A stretch of DNA of 64,000 nt from NCBI RefSeq assembly GCF_018614975.1, contig NZ_JAGGNR010000012.1, positions 62,001-126,000 on the forward strand. The letters are read 5' to 3'. Positions 41,494-50,032 of the stretch are shown here, piece by piece; positions within the stretch are counted from its first letter, which is position 1, and the number at the start of each line of letters is the position of its first letter. The notes under the pieces are model-generated. The model was not told where the DNA came from. It made no database searches and saw nothing but the letters and a program-made list of their open reading frames with translations. Source of the stretch: Paenibacillus polymyxa. Lineage in GTDB: Bacteria > Bacillota > Bacilli > Paenibacillales > Paenibacillaceae. The position numbers and the translations under genes are program-made.

Positions 41494-42327
41494 GTGAAGA
41501 AAATTTTCAAAGCCGCCCTTACCTGTACTTTATTATTTAATGTAAGCTTGGCATCCGTTGCGATGGCCTCACCAGAAACTACGAATCAGTACAGTATTGA
41601 GAAATTCACCGAAGTGCAAACATCAGGAACTGCAAAAGCAAAGGTAGGTAAATATCAAGGCGATAATACAATTATCATGGACGAAGAAGGAAATCAATTT
41701 ACATTAGGCGAGCTCAAAGCCAAAACAAATGTGGTTTTACCCGACAGTCCCGATCAAGTTATTGAAACACCGAATATTACGATACAATTGGCACCACACA
41801 ATGATATTGTGAAACCTATGGCCTCTGCTTATGGCAATGCATGGCCATATTATGCGGTTACTACAACTCAACCCAATTGTTACGGCTATGCATTAAAGTT
41901 GCCTTGGGCTTGGAACCCTGGAGATGGCGATAATATCTCAAATGTTTATGATACCGGTTATTTCACAAATCCAAACGTTGGAGCTGCACTTATCATTAAA
42001 GATGGGACGTCTAATCCAAGTTACTTGAAAAGTGGATGGAAAAAACTATCCAGCAGAACAGCGGCAGTGACCGATGAAGAGCATCGTATTGCCTTCAGAG
42101 TCGGTTGGATTGATGCAAACGGAAATGGCAAAGTTGATGTAGGCGCTGATCTGGTAGACTATCATTTTATGCTGCAAAATAGTACTGGTAGATGGTCAGA
42201 AAAACATGGCCAGCAGCCATCCATAAACACAAATATCTCTGATCCAGGTACCTTTTCATGGGATCTCGGTTCTTACAAAAATTTTTATAATAGCTCTACT
42301 GTTTATATTGCTGCAAAGATTCGTTAA
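41494..42327 (+). CDS. secreted hypothetical protein with NlpC-like Cys/His motifs
   Basis: GTG 41494 follows AAGGAGTCG; the frame also opens upstream at 41431 but lacks a site there. The 277-residue product has a signal peptide ('FKAALTCTLLFNVSLASVAMA'). The mature protein contains 'TTQPNCYGYALKLPW' (Cys, about residue 130) and 'DYHFMLQNSTGRWSEKHGQ' (His residues, about 220-238), spaced as in papain/NlpC-like hydrolases of the 'NCxxYA...DxHF' type. It is secreted. No partner gene is nearby. I infer a peptidase-like fold, not a proven enzyme. Confidence 0.65.
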   Translation: MKKIFKAALTCTLLFNVSLASVAMASPETTNQYSIEKFTEVQTSGTAKAKVGKYQGDNTIIMDEEGNQFTLGELKAKTNVVLPDSPDQVIETPNITIQLAPHNDIVKPMASAYGNAWPYYAVTTTQPNCYGYALKLPWAWNPGDGDNISNVYDTGYFTNPNVGAALIIKDGTSNPSYLKSGWKKLSSRTAAVTDEEHRIAFRVGWIDANGNGKVDVGADLVDYHFMLQNSTGRWSEKHGQQPSINTNISDPGTFSWDLGSYKNFYNSSTVYIAAKIR

Positions 42328-42356
42328 AATATGTAACCATTTTCATATTATAATAG

Positions 42357-42396
42357 AAAAACGGCGTCTATCGTTTATTGATAGACGCCGTTTTTC
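42357..42396 (+). terminator. Rho-independent terminator
   Basis: AAAACGGCGTCTATC and GATAGACGCCGTTTT pair perfectly around a short loop (42357-42371, 42380-42394), then T and CTG. It ends the secreted-protein gene. Confidence 0.88.
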
Positions 42397-42946
42397 TGAC
42401 TATGGACTACGGCTCTGCATGTCACAAAAACAAGACCTTCTCCACAGAAGGTCGGTCTTTATGCGGGAGAATTATAGATCTTGAACTCGGTCCACTATGG
42501 GCAGTGTATCTTCCTTGCAGCTGTCCATTCCCGAAACTGAACAACATAAATGGATGACCGTCCGTTCGGATTCTTCAAAAACTTGCAGCGTGAAGATGTA
42601 GTACAAATCTATCAAGCTGCACTGTAATTGTAAAATTCACCTTCACTTTGTATAGTGAGTCCTTGCAAAATAGGCGATCTGATCAGATAGCGGAAACGCG
42701 GAGTAATTTCGGATTCAATGCGTTGTCCCTCTTCCTGCACGATATGTATTTTATATATTATACGATGTTGATGTCATATTTTGTATTAACCCAAAGTCTT
42801 CATTCTCCAATCGTGTGCAGTGGCCTTTGACCTAGAATAACTGACGAAAACAGCTTACAGATTATTTGATATCGACCGATATAAAGTAGATACATAGAAT
42901 TTGGAATTCGTAATGATGAAAATGAAAATGGATGGTGAATGTAATT
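42397..42946. other. gene-poor intergenic stretch
   Basis: A second hairpin, GACCTTCT-CCAC-AGAAGGTC (42434-42453), could be another terminator. A 23-codon tail-like frame near 42558-42629 ('PFGFFKNLQREDVVQIYQAAL') looks like the end of a lost gene. The last 100 bases should hold the chemoreceptor promoter. No real gene was recognised. Confidence 0.4.
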
Positions 42947-45004
42947 ATGGTATTTAGCAAGGCAAGAGAACGCATGCGCAACATGTCGTTCAGAGTCAAA
43001 CTGCCACTTATGATCAGTCTGCTGGTGTGTATCGTACTGGCGGTAACTGCGGTAGTGTGTTACAGCGTAGCGGCTGTCATCACACTCGACAAAAGCAAAG
43101 ATGAAATTCAGGCTACCTCTGACCGGGTGGGGGCAGGTCTGTATGCTTCACTAAGTTTGGAAGAAAAATCCACTTTTCTGATCACAACACATCGTACCTT
43201 CCAGGATCTGCTGGAGATTCGGAATACGAATGGGCAGGAAGGTGAGAACTTTTTCTCGGAAAACAATGAGCTGCTGGATAAGGCAAGTGGTATTCTCGCG
43301 GACAGCCTGGCAGGTATGGAAGGTAACAACAGTCTGATTTTGTTGGATCGGAATGGCATTATTATTGCAGCGAATGATCCGGCAGTGATCAAGGCGGAAC
43401 GCGGAGATCGGGCATATTTCCAAGAAGCGATTCAGGGTAAAAACGTGATTAGTGAAGGAATTGTAGCCAAGTCCTCAGGACAACTTGGTACGGCTTTTGC
43501 CATGCCAATCTACAATGAGAATCAAGAAGTACAGGGAGTGCTCGTATCTGCGGCATCCACCTCGTTCTTCGTTAATCAGCTACAAAATATCAATATTAAT
43601 GATGAGGGAAAAGTGATCATTCTGGACCGTGTAGGTACGGTCATCTACGATTCAGCGGATGAGAAGTTGGCAGGCCAGAAGATGGAGTCCGGCGAATACC
43701 AATCATTGATTGATCTTGCTCCTGGCGCTGAACTACAGCAAGGGGAGGTTAGTACAGACGAGAAAGTGGCGTATTACTCCAAAATTCCAAGATCCGACTG
43801 GACTATCGTTGTTGAAGATAAAATGAGTGATGTGCAGAAGCCTTTGCGTGCGATGGCCAAACAGATGTATATTGTTCTGTTTAGTGCTATTGCGGTTTCC
43901 GTCGTAGCGGGTATTCTGATCTCTTTGCTGGTAACCAAGCCAATTACAAGACTAACTGTGTTGTTCAGACAGCTTGCTGACGGCGACCTGACAGTGCAGG
44001 CTCAAGGTAAATATAGCGGAGAATTCAAACAATTGGTGGACAGCTTCAATACCATGGCAGCAGGCAATAAACAGCTGATCTCCAGCATGAACCATTCTAT
44101 CGGCATCCTGAAAACAAGTACATCCGAGCTGGAACAGTCCACTCAGCAAACTTCGACCACGATTGCCGAAACAACGACAACAGCATTTGAGATTTCACGA
44201 GCGATGGAGTCCCAGGCCAACGATACGGAAGCCATTGTGGACAAATTCATGAATGTTGGTAACAAGATTGCCAACGTGAATGGAATGTCGCAGGCAGTGA
44301 AGTTCAAGGCAGATGAAATTACGGATGCTTTCCAAAATAATCATGAAGTTATTGATGCACTTATTGCGGTGAACGGGCAGAACGAGATTGAAGTTGGCAA
44401 CATCTCCAAAATTACAGTGCAACTCGCCGAAAGCTCCTCGGGCATTCACCAGATCACAGGTACGATTGCCGAAATTGCAAATCAGACGAAATTACTTGCG
44501 TTGAATGCTTCGATCGAGGCGGCGAGAGCTGGTGATCAGGGACGTGGCTTCGCAGTCGTTGCTTCTGAGATCCGCAAGCTGGCAGAGCAGACGACAGCTC
44601 AATCGGAGGATATCAACCGAATTGTGATGCAGACCATTGATCACGTGGAGCAGAATAACCGAAGTGTTCAGGCTATTGAAGCGATTGCGGAACAGCATAA
44701 GAGCAGCGTTAGCCAGACCAAGGAGACATTCAATTTTGTCACCGAGAATATGAATGAGATGATGAGCCAGGTTCAGGCTATTGCCACGGAGATCGAATCG
44801 ATTGAACGTGATAAGGATGACGTCATTGGGGCTGCACAGAACTTGTCTGCTTCCGGTGAAGAGGTGTCGGCTTCTGTTGAGGAAGTCACAGCAACAATGC
44901 AGGAACAGTCCGGCATGACGGAACATTTGACAGATATGGTGCAGAGAATTGATGAACTGACCAAACAACTTGCTGAGGAATCATCTCGCTTCAAAACAAA
45001 ATAG
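42947..45004 (+). CDS. methyl-accepting chemotaxis protein
   Basis: This chemoreceptor of 685 residues has a first membrane helix (about 18-45), an extracellular double-Cache sensor ('[20 protein letters not shown]', '[20 protein letters not shown]'), a second helix ('[23 protein letters not shown]', split), a HAMP segment ('[20 protein letters not shown]') and the cytoplasmic signalling hairpin '[43 protein letters not shown]' in pieces. It passes small-ligand signals to CheA/CheW. Cache receptors often sense amino acids or organic acids. ATG 42947 is preferred because GGTGA lies eight bases upstream. It stands alone between terminators. Confidence 0.92.
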   Translation: MVFSKARERMRNMSFRVKLPLMISLLVCIVLAVTAVVCYSVAAVITLDKSKDEIQATSDRVGAGLYASLSLEEKSTFLITTHRTFQDLLEIRNTNGQEGENFFSENNELLDKASGILADSLAGMEGNNSLILLDRNGIIIAANDPAVIKAERGDRAYFQEAIQGKNVISEGIVAKSSGQLGTAFAMPIYNENQEVQGVLVSAASTSFFVNQLQNININDEGKVIILDRVGTVIYDSADEKLAGQKMESGEYQSLIDLAPGAELQQGEVSTDEKVAYYSKIPRSDWTIVVEDKMSDVQKPLRAMAKQMYIVLFSAIAVSVVAGILISLLVTKPITRLTVLFRQLADGDLTVQAQGKYSGEFKQLVDSFNTMAAGNKQLISSMNHSIGILKTSTSELEQSTQQTSTTIAETTTTAFEISRAMESQANDTEAIVDKFMNVGNKIANVNGMSQAVKFKADEITDAFQNNHEVIDALIAVNGQNEIEVGNISKITVQLAESSSGIHQITGTIAEIANQTKLLALNASIEAARAGDQGRGFAVVASEIRKLAEQTTAQSEDINRIVMQTIDHVEQNNRSVQAIEAIAEQHKSSVSQTKETFNFVTENMNEMMSQVQAIATEIESIERDKDDVIGAAQNLSASGEEVSASVEEVTATMQEQSGMTEHLTDMVQRIDELTKQLAEESSRFKTK

Positions 45005-45015
45005 GTATACGAAAA

Positions 45016-45094
45016 GAAACCCGTTTCTCAAAAGAAAACCGGGTTTCTAGACAAAAAGAGCACCTGTACCCATCTATGGCTACAGGTGCTCTTT
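45016..45094. terminator. two terminators back to back
   Basis: GAAACCCG...CGGGTTTC (45016-45047) ends the chemoreceptor gene. AAAGAGCACCTGTA and TACAGGTGCTCTTT (45055-45068, 45081-45094) are perfect 14-base arms with A/T runs on both sides, so it also ends the minus-strand amidase operon. Confidence 0.85.
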
Positions 45095-45103
45095 GGTGAT
45101 GTG

Positions 45104-45502
45104 TTACTCTCCTCGAATGGAAGGCGAATACGCCAGCACTTCCATTTCAATTAAATAAGGGCCTAACCCGCTAAATACGGTAATACGGGCAGGATAGGGC
45201 TGCTGAATCATTCGCGCATACACTTCGTTGTATTCAGGCTGATCCTCGACTCGGGCCAGATGAGTGGTTACCTTCACAATATGATCGAGTGTAAGTCCGG
45301 CTTCTTGCAGGATAACCTCAATATTACGAATGCACTGCTCCGTCTGCTCCTTAATGCCGCCGATAGGCTCAAGCATCTGTGGATCAACGCCTACCTGACC
45401 TGCGACGTAGACCAAATCTCCTGCGCGGACAGCATGGGAGAAAGGAAGCGGGAACTTGGGTGCTGCACTTGCATGTATGATGGTAGACATCGTAGCTGTC
45501 AT
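45104..45502 (-). CDS. ridA: RidA family deaminase-like protein
   Basis: This 132-residue protein has the RidA/YjgF pattern: 'FPLPFSHAVRAGDLVYVAGQVGVDP' in pieces (residues 17-41), 'CIRNIEVILQEAGLTLDHIVKVTTHL' in pieces, and 'PYPARITVFSGL' with the conserved Arg. RidA hydrolyses reactive enamine or imine intermediates to ketoacids plus ammonia. It is the last gene of the amidase operon, seven bases after the amidase stop, so it probably clears an unstable intermediate of that pathway, as in RutC-type roles. A second ATG at 45490 is possible. Confidence 0.9.
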   Translation of the reverse strand: MTATMSTIIHASAAPKFPLPFSHAVRAGDLVYVAGQVGVDPQMLEPIGGIKEQTEQCIRNIEVILQEAGLTLDHIVKVTTHLARVEDQPEYNEVYARMIQQPYPARITVFSGLGPYLIEMEVLAYSPSIRGE

Positions 45503-45509
45503 TCCTTTC

Positions 45510-46889
45510 CTAATGAATGTGTATATTTGGTGTTAACTGATGCCAGTTCGTAGCCTGCTGATAATGATGAGTGATGGACAACAAGCGGTCTTCTCGCATG
45601 AGTGGACCAGCAAGCTGCATGCCGATAGGCAATGGCTTCCCTGAGGTGGTATCGAACCCGATGGGTACGGTGATGGACGGTAGACCTGTATTGGTGAAAG
45701 GTCCGTTGAAAATCGGGCTGCCTGTCTTGTAGCCGTGTGGGGCTACATATGGTGTTGATGGAGTCAATAACACATCCACTTCATCGAAAAGCATCATCAT
45801 CTCGTTCCGGAATATCGTTCGGATGCGTTGTGCCTGCAAATAATCAACGGCACTCGTCTGGTAACCGAGTTCAAGCTGCTCCCGCATCGTGTGGCCGTAA
45901 CGATCAGAGGCTTCCGCGAAGCGTTCCTGGTGGAAGGCGGCAGCTTCTGCCCGCATAACCGTACGATGAGCAGCAACGGTCTCTTCCATATAAGAAGGCA
46001 TGTCAACTTTCTTCCATTCCATACCCAGCTTCTCAAGCACAGCGATTGCCGACTCCACCGCTAACAAGATCGCCGGTTCATCAGTCTGGAAGAAGCTGCT
46101 CGGCAGACCGATTACCATTCCTGAAATAGGATGCTCAAGAGCACTTGTTAAGTCTGGCTTGCCATAAGGAAGCGTGAAGGAGTCCAGCTCATCTTGCCCG
46201 GCCATCGCTTCCAGAACGATTGCGTTATCTTGAGAGGATCGAGTGAAGGCGCTAATATGATCCAGGCTCCAACTGGCTGTGATGACACCATTACGGCTAA
46301 CCCTGCCGTAAGTGGGTTTCATACAGGTTAATCCGTTGTAAGCTGCGGGTCTGAGCAGAGATCCAAAGGTCTGCGTTCCGAGTGTGAAGGAAGCCATGCC
46401 AGCCGCTACTGCAGCGGCAGAGCCGGAGCTGGAACCGCCCGGGGTATGTTCTAAATTCCACGGGTTGCGGGTTGGCGGTTCTCCTCCCTGAAAGGCGTAT
46501 TCTGTCGTTGTTGTCTTGCCGAGCAGGATAGCGCCTGCAGCTTGCAACTTATTAATCACAGTTGCATTCGTTCCGGGTACGAAGTCTGGAAAGGTACTTG
46601 ATCCGGCCGAGGTGCGTATGCCAGCGGTATGGATAATGTCTTTGGCTCCATAGGGAATGCCGTGCAGAGGACCGAGATATTCGCCATTCATCAGTTTTTG
46701 TTCAGACTCTCTTGCGGCCTGCAAAGCCTGTTCGGCAGTGACTGTAACGAAGGCTTGCACAGCAGGCTCTACTTTCTCAATGCGATTCAAATAGGATTTT
46801 GTAAGCTCGACAGGAGATATCAACTTATTTTTAATCAATGTCGCGGCTTCAGCAATCGTCAGCTCGTTCAGTGGTTTGGTAATCATCAT
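45510..46889 (-). CDS. amidase (GatA/AtzE-like amidase signature enzyme)
   Basis: This 459-residue hydrolase carries the Ser-cisSer-Lys triad: 'GPLHGIPYGAKDII' (Lys, about residue 82), 'TPGGSSSGSAAAVAAGM' (both Ser, about 150-166) and 'GTQTFGSLLRPAAYNGL'. It cleaves an amide or carbamoyl bond to release ammonia or an amine. It overlaps the upstream AtzG-like small gene by four bases. With an AtzG-like partner, RidA, a NitT-type transporter and PucR nearby, its substrate is probably a urea- or biuret-like or cyclic amide nitrogen source. That inference rests on AtzG-AtzE precedent. Confidence 0.88.
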   Translation of the reverse strand: MMITKPLNELTIAEAATLIKNKLISPVELTKSYLNRIEKVEPAVQAFVTVTAEQALQAARESEQKLMNGEYLGPLHGIPYGAKDIIHTAGIRTSAGSSTFPDFVPGTNATVINKLQAAGAILLGKTTTTEYAFQGGEPPTRNPWNLEHTPGGSSSGSAAAVAAGMASFTLGTQTFGSLLRPAAYNGLTCMKPTYGRVSRNGVITASWSLDHISAFTRSSQDNAIVLEAMAGQDELDSFTLPYGKPDLTSALEHPISGMVIGLPSSFFQTDEPAILLAVESAIAVLEKLGMEWKKVDMPSYMEETVAAHRTVMRAEAAAFHQERFAEASDRYGHTMREQLELGYQTSAVDYLQAQRIRTIFRNEMMMLFDEVDVLLTPSTPYVAPHGYKTGSPIFNGPFTNTGLPSITVPIGFDTTSGKPLPIGMQLAGPLMREDRLLSITHHYQQATNWHQLTPNIHIH

Positions 46890-47068
46890 AGAGGCACGCT
46901 CCTATGCGGAGGATTGGGTCCTACTTCTTCTGGCAACTTGAAGTTTCGAATCAGCTCCAAGTCTGTTGTAAATAGGGCAAGCTCCTCGCTTGTAATAACT
47001 CCGTCCGCATATTTAGCGCTTTCTGTACGGCGGTGTGTGAGATAGTTGTCCTGGTTCAGAGTAATCAC
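46886..47068 (-). CDS. AtzG/DUF4089-like small subunit
   Basis: This 60-residue protein is coupled to the amidase by an ATG overlap of four bases. The C-terminal 'LELIRNFKLPEEVGPNPPHR' matches the tail of AtzG-like/DUF4089 proteins ('...FPLPDDVEPAPVF'), GatC-like partners that stabilise AtzE-type amidases. The N-terminal half is degenerate relative to what I remember of the family. It is a cytoplasmic accessory subunit if real. The length is close to the family norm of 60-70 residues. Confidence 0.65.
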   Translation of the reverse strand: MITLNQDNYLTHRRTESAKYADGVITSEELALFTTDLELIRNFKLPEEVGPNPPHRSVPL

Positions 47069-47079
47069 CCTTTCTCTCT

Positions 47080-48108
47080 CTATTTGGTGAAGCTTGAATC
47101 GATAATCTCCTCGTAAGCGAGGTCTTCCTTCAGATTGCCGATGAAGCGCTGCATATCGATTGCGGTCTCGAATGCTGATTCATTGATAAGTCCCTCCGCA
47201 GGATATACTTTGCTGTCGATCATGCGTTGTACCGCTTGCTCCACGACGTTTTTGTCCAGATTCGGAAATTCCTTCACGGCAACTGCTTTTGCGCCTTCAG
47301 GATTCGATTGAATGTAGTCCAGGGCTTGCTCAATAGAGGTGACAAAGCGCTGGGTGAGATCAGGATTCTTTTCAATGAAGCTTGCGGTTGTATTCATCGT
47401 TGCAAAGGCAAAGTCAGGATAATCCTTTGTGAAATCATGGACGATATGCAGCCCTTCTGCAATGCCTTGATCCAGTTGCGGCTCGTAAACGATAGCAATG
47501 TCGGCTTTGCCGGCTAATACAGCACCAAGTTCGGAGCCATTCTGAACCTCGGTGATCGTCACGTCTTTGTCGATATCAATGTTGTTGTCAGCGAATAGTT
47601 TCCGCAGTAAGCTGTTCGAGCTTGTAGGTGCCAAGCCTACTACGATGGTTTTACCCTTGAAGTCCTCTGTGGTGTTTACCGTTACTCCTTCTCGTGCAAC
47701 CGCCCATACTGGAGCGCTGCCTGATAGAAGGACCAGTGAGCGAGCATCTCCGCCCTTCGCATTTGCAAATGCGACATGCTCAGGACCGTGGAAGGAGAAC
47801 GCAGACTCGCCTGAGATCACCGAAGACAACGCTGTTGGACCGCTTCCGGCAGCACGGATAGAAGATAGCTCAATGCGATTCTCCTTTAGAAAACCTTGGT
47901 TGTTCGCTACATACAAGGGAAGGTAGAGCAGGTTGTGATACACCTCGGACACCATAATTTTGTCCACCTGCGTATTTGCTTGCCCCCCGCTATCAGATGC
48001 ACCTGCACCACTCGCGGGTGTCGTGGCATTGCTTCCGCATGCACTGAGCAGTGTAGTCAAAATAAACGTCATTGCTGCTAGAATTGCTATCTTTTTGAAT
48101 GTACGCAT
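47080..48108 (-). CDS. NitT/TauT-type ABC substrate-binding lipoprotein
   Basis: This 342-residue protein has a lipobox ('FILTTLLSACGSN', Cys about residue 24) and an SsuA/THI5-like binding fold: 'VDKIMVSEVYHNLLYLPLYVANNQGFLKENRIEL' in pieces, 'FKGKTIVVGLAPTSSNSLL' and 'QRFVTSIEQALDYIQSNPEGAKAVAVKEFP' in pieces. It captures a small nitrogen- or sulfur-containing or heterocyclic compound outside the membrane for the two genes upstream. The order ATPase-permease-SBP-AtzG-amidase-RidA links uptake to hydrolysis. Confidence 0.9.
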   Translation of the reverse strand: MRTFKKIAILAAMTFILTTLLSACGSNATTPASGAGASDSGGQANTQVDKIMVSEVYHNLLYLPLYVANNQGFLKENRIELSSIRAAGSGPTALSSVISGESAFSFHGPEHVAFANAKGGDARSLVLLSGSAPVWAVAREGVTVNTTEDFKGKTIVVGLAPTSSNSLLRKLFADNNIDIDKDVTITEVQNGSELGAVLAGKADIAIVYEPQLDQGIAEGLHIVHDFTKDYPDFAFATMNTTASFIEKNPDLTQRFVTSIEQALDYIQSNPEGAKAVAVKEFPNLDKNVVEQAVQRMIDSKVYPAEGLINESAFETAIDMQRFIGNLKEDLAYEEIIDSSFTK

Positions 48109-48142
48109 TAGTCATCAATCCCCTTTAATCGTTGTAGGTCAG

Positions 48143-49015
48143 CTATACAGATGTGGATTTGCTGCTGGTCTTGTTGTCATTCCATGGAAGGAGACGGGAT
48201 TCGATATAACCGATACAGGTGTAGAGGAGCATGGCGACCAGCATAAGCATGAACACGCCGACCCATACGGCCGGAAGGTTGAACAGGTTACCTTCGACGA
48301 ATACCATATGGCCAAGTCCTTTGTCAGAAGAGATGAATTCTCCACCTACAACAGACACCAATGCCAAACCGATATTGATCCGGAAGGCTGAGATGATCCA
48401 TGGCAGAGAGGAAGGAACGATAATTTTGCGGAAAATTTGTGATTTCTTTGCACCGAAGGATTTCATCAGATTAATCTGGGATTCGTCGATTTGATGCGTC
48501 GCTTGGTAGGCGGATAATAGCGCTACGATGAATGTTGCTACGGAGGCCAATGCAATCTTGGAGAAGATGCCTGAACCAAACCAGATGATAATCATGGGAG
48601 CGAGGGCGATCTTCGGAATACCGTTCATCGCTACAATGAACGGATCGAGCACACGGGCAACGGACTTGGAATACCACATGAGCAGTCCTGCCAATGAGCC
48701 GATTAAGCTTCCGGCTAAAAAGCCGATAACGGTGGCATTCACCGTTGCAAACGCGTCTGTAAGCAGTTGCCCTGAGCTGGCCATCGTGATGGCGGCATCA
48801 AGAATGGCGCTTGGTGATCCCATGAGGAATCCGTTAACGAGCTCCAAACGAACAGCGGATTCCCAGATCACTAGAATGACTGCAACAATAATGAACCGCC
48901 ATAGCATTGTTACCAGCCATTCTTTGGAGAATGTGGACTGTCTGTGTTTGTTCTTGCTCTTCGTAACTCCAGCAGGCTTTCCGGCAAGGGTAACTTCAGG
49001 TGATGTGCTCTTCAT
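48143..49015 (-). CDS. NitT/TauT-type ABC permease
   Basis: This 290-residue membrane protein has six helices and the cytoplasmic EAA-like loop 'NLMKSFGAKKSQIFRKIIVPSSLPWIISAFRINIG' in pieces (residues 180-215), which contacts the ATPase. It shares its start base region with the ATPase stop (overlap at 49015). An N-terminal basic segment ('KSKNKHRQSTFSKEW') precedes the first helix. It belongs with the substrate-binding protein at 47080 and the ATPase at 49015. Confidence 0.9.
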   Translation of the reverse strand: MKSTSPEVTLAGKPAGVTKSKNKHRQSTFSKEWLVTMLWRFIIVAVILVIWESAVRLELVNGFLMGSPSAILDAAITMASSGQLLTDAFATVNATVIGFLAGSLIGSLAGLLMWYSKSVARVLDPFIVAMNGIPKIALAPMIIIWFGSGIFSKIALASVATFIVALLSAYQATHQIDESQINLMKSFGAKKSQIFRKIIVPSSLPWIISAFRINIGLALVSVVGGEFISSDKGLGHMVFVEGNLFNLPAVWVGVFMLMLVAMLLYTCIGYIESRLLPWNDNKTSSKSTSV

Positions 49016-49791
49016 TAGCTGATCCTCCCCATTTGGATGTCAAGCTCTGACCAGATCGATTCAAAATACTGCTTGAACTTCTGGTCGGAGCGGGCTTTCA
49101 GTGCTGAACCGTATTGCGAGGCGAGACCAATGTCATACACCTGCTTCACGGTTGTTGGTCTTTTGCTCATGACGGCAATACGGTCGGAGATGGCGATGGC
49201 TTCCTCGATGTCATGCGTGATAAGCACCCCTGTCTTGCCCTCGGATTTCAGGATAGACAAGATTTCATCTTCCAGAATGAGTCTGGTCTGATAATCAAGT
49301 GCGGAGAAGGGTTCGTCCAGTAATATTATATCGGGCTGGGTAACGAGGGTACGAATGAGGGCTACACGTTGGCGCATACCACCTGATAGTGTGGAGGGAT
49401 AGGCTCCTGCGAATGAAGCCAGGCCATAACGATCCAGATAATCCATGGCAATATCGCCGCGATCCTTTTTGGACATGCCCTTCACTTCCAAGCCTAACGT
49501 GACATTATCCAGGATGCTTCTCCAAGGGAGCAATAGATCCTTCTGCATCATATAACCGACATGTCCGGTGGTCTGATCGATCTCTTCACCACAGACGATA
49601 ACCTTGCCATTGGTTGGCTTAAGCAGACCTGCGATAATATTGAAAATCGTACTTTTGCCGCAACCGCTTGGTCCCACGATACTGAAGAACTCCTGTTTCT
49701 TGATTTGCATCGAAACCTCAGCCAGGACCTGAATATCTTCTCCGGTTGCACTGACAAATGATTTGGATACGCCTTGTATCTGTATAGCCAT
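49015..49791 (-). CDS. NitT/TauT-type ABC ATP-binding protein
   Basis: This 258-residue ATPase has Walker A 'GPSGCGKST' (residues 39-47), Q-loop 'YMMQKDLLLPW', signature 'LSGGMRQRVALIR', Walker B 'IILLDEPFSALD' and H-loop 'LITHDIEEAI'. It powers the importer. It is the first gene of the operon, preceded by AGGGGCTACC-like sequence on its strand, and lies 241 bases from the PucR gene. It is most like SsuB/TauB. Confidence 0.92.
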   Translation of the reverse strand: MAIQIQGVSKSFVSATGEDIQVLAEVSMQIKKQEFFSIVGPSGCGKSTIFNIIAGLLKPTNGKVIVCGEEIDQTTGHVGYMMQKDLLLPWRSILDNVTLGLEVKGMSKKDRGDIAMDYLDRYGLASFAGAYPSTLSGGMRQRVALIRTLVTQPDIILLDEPFSALDYQTRLILEDEILSILKSEGKTGVLITHDIEEAIAISDRIAVMSKRPTTVKQVYDIGLASQYGSALKARSDQKFKQYFESIWSELDIQMGRIS

Positions 49792-50032
49792 GATGGTAGC
49801 CCCTTTCCTACAGCCTGATGGTAGTTCGTTTCTTGATGTAATTAGATGTTAAGTAACTTGACATTAATGAATATATTCCTAATCATATAGACTGATAGCA
49901 CAATTGTCATTAGTTACTATGAACATAAAAATAGAATTAAATCAGTTATAATGCACAAATGAAGATTGAATATGAATTGAATATGAAAGGAGCACGAGAA
50001 AAACGTGTCATTATACATTACACGCCCTCGGT
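49792..50032 (-). promoter_or_regulatory. promoter region of the amidase operon
   Basis: This AT-rich spacer lies between PucR and the transporter operon, both on the minus strand. CGTGT/ACACG arms (50004-50008, 50020-50024) with TTTTT on the minus strand may be a weak terminator for PucR. The operon promoter should be around 49850-49950, and PucR probably binds there. No palindrome stands out. Confidence 0.35.

Noticed and set aside
42648..42830. 60-codon plus-strand ORF before the chemoreceptor
   Set aside because: There is no ribosome site, and its composition is like translated AT-rich intergenic DNA.
45016..45094. Hairpins here considered as a CRISPR or repeat array
   Set aside because: There are only two different hairpins with T-runs between convergent genes, which fits terminators; no repeated spacers exist anywhere in the window.
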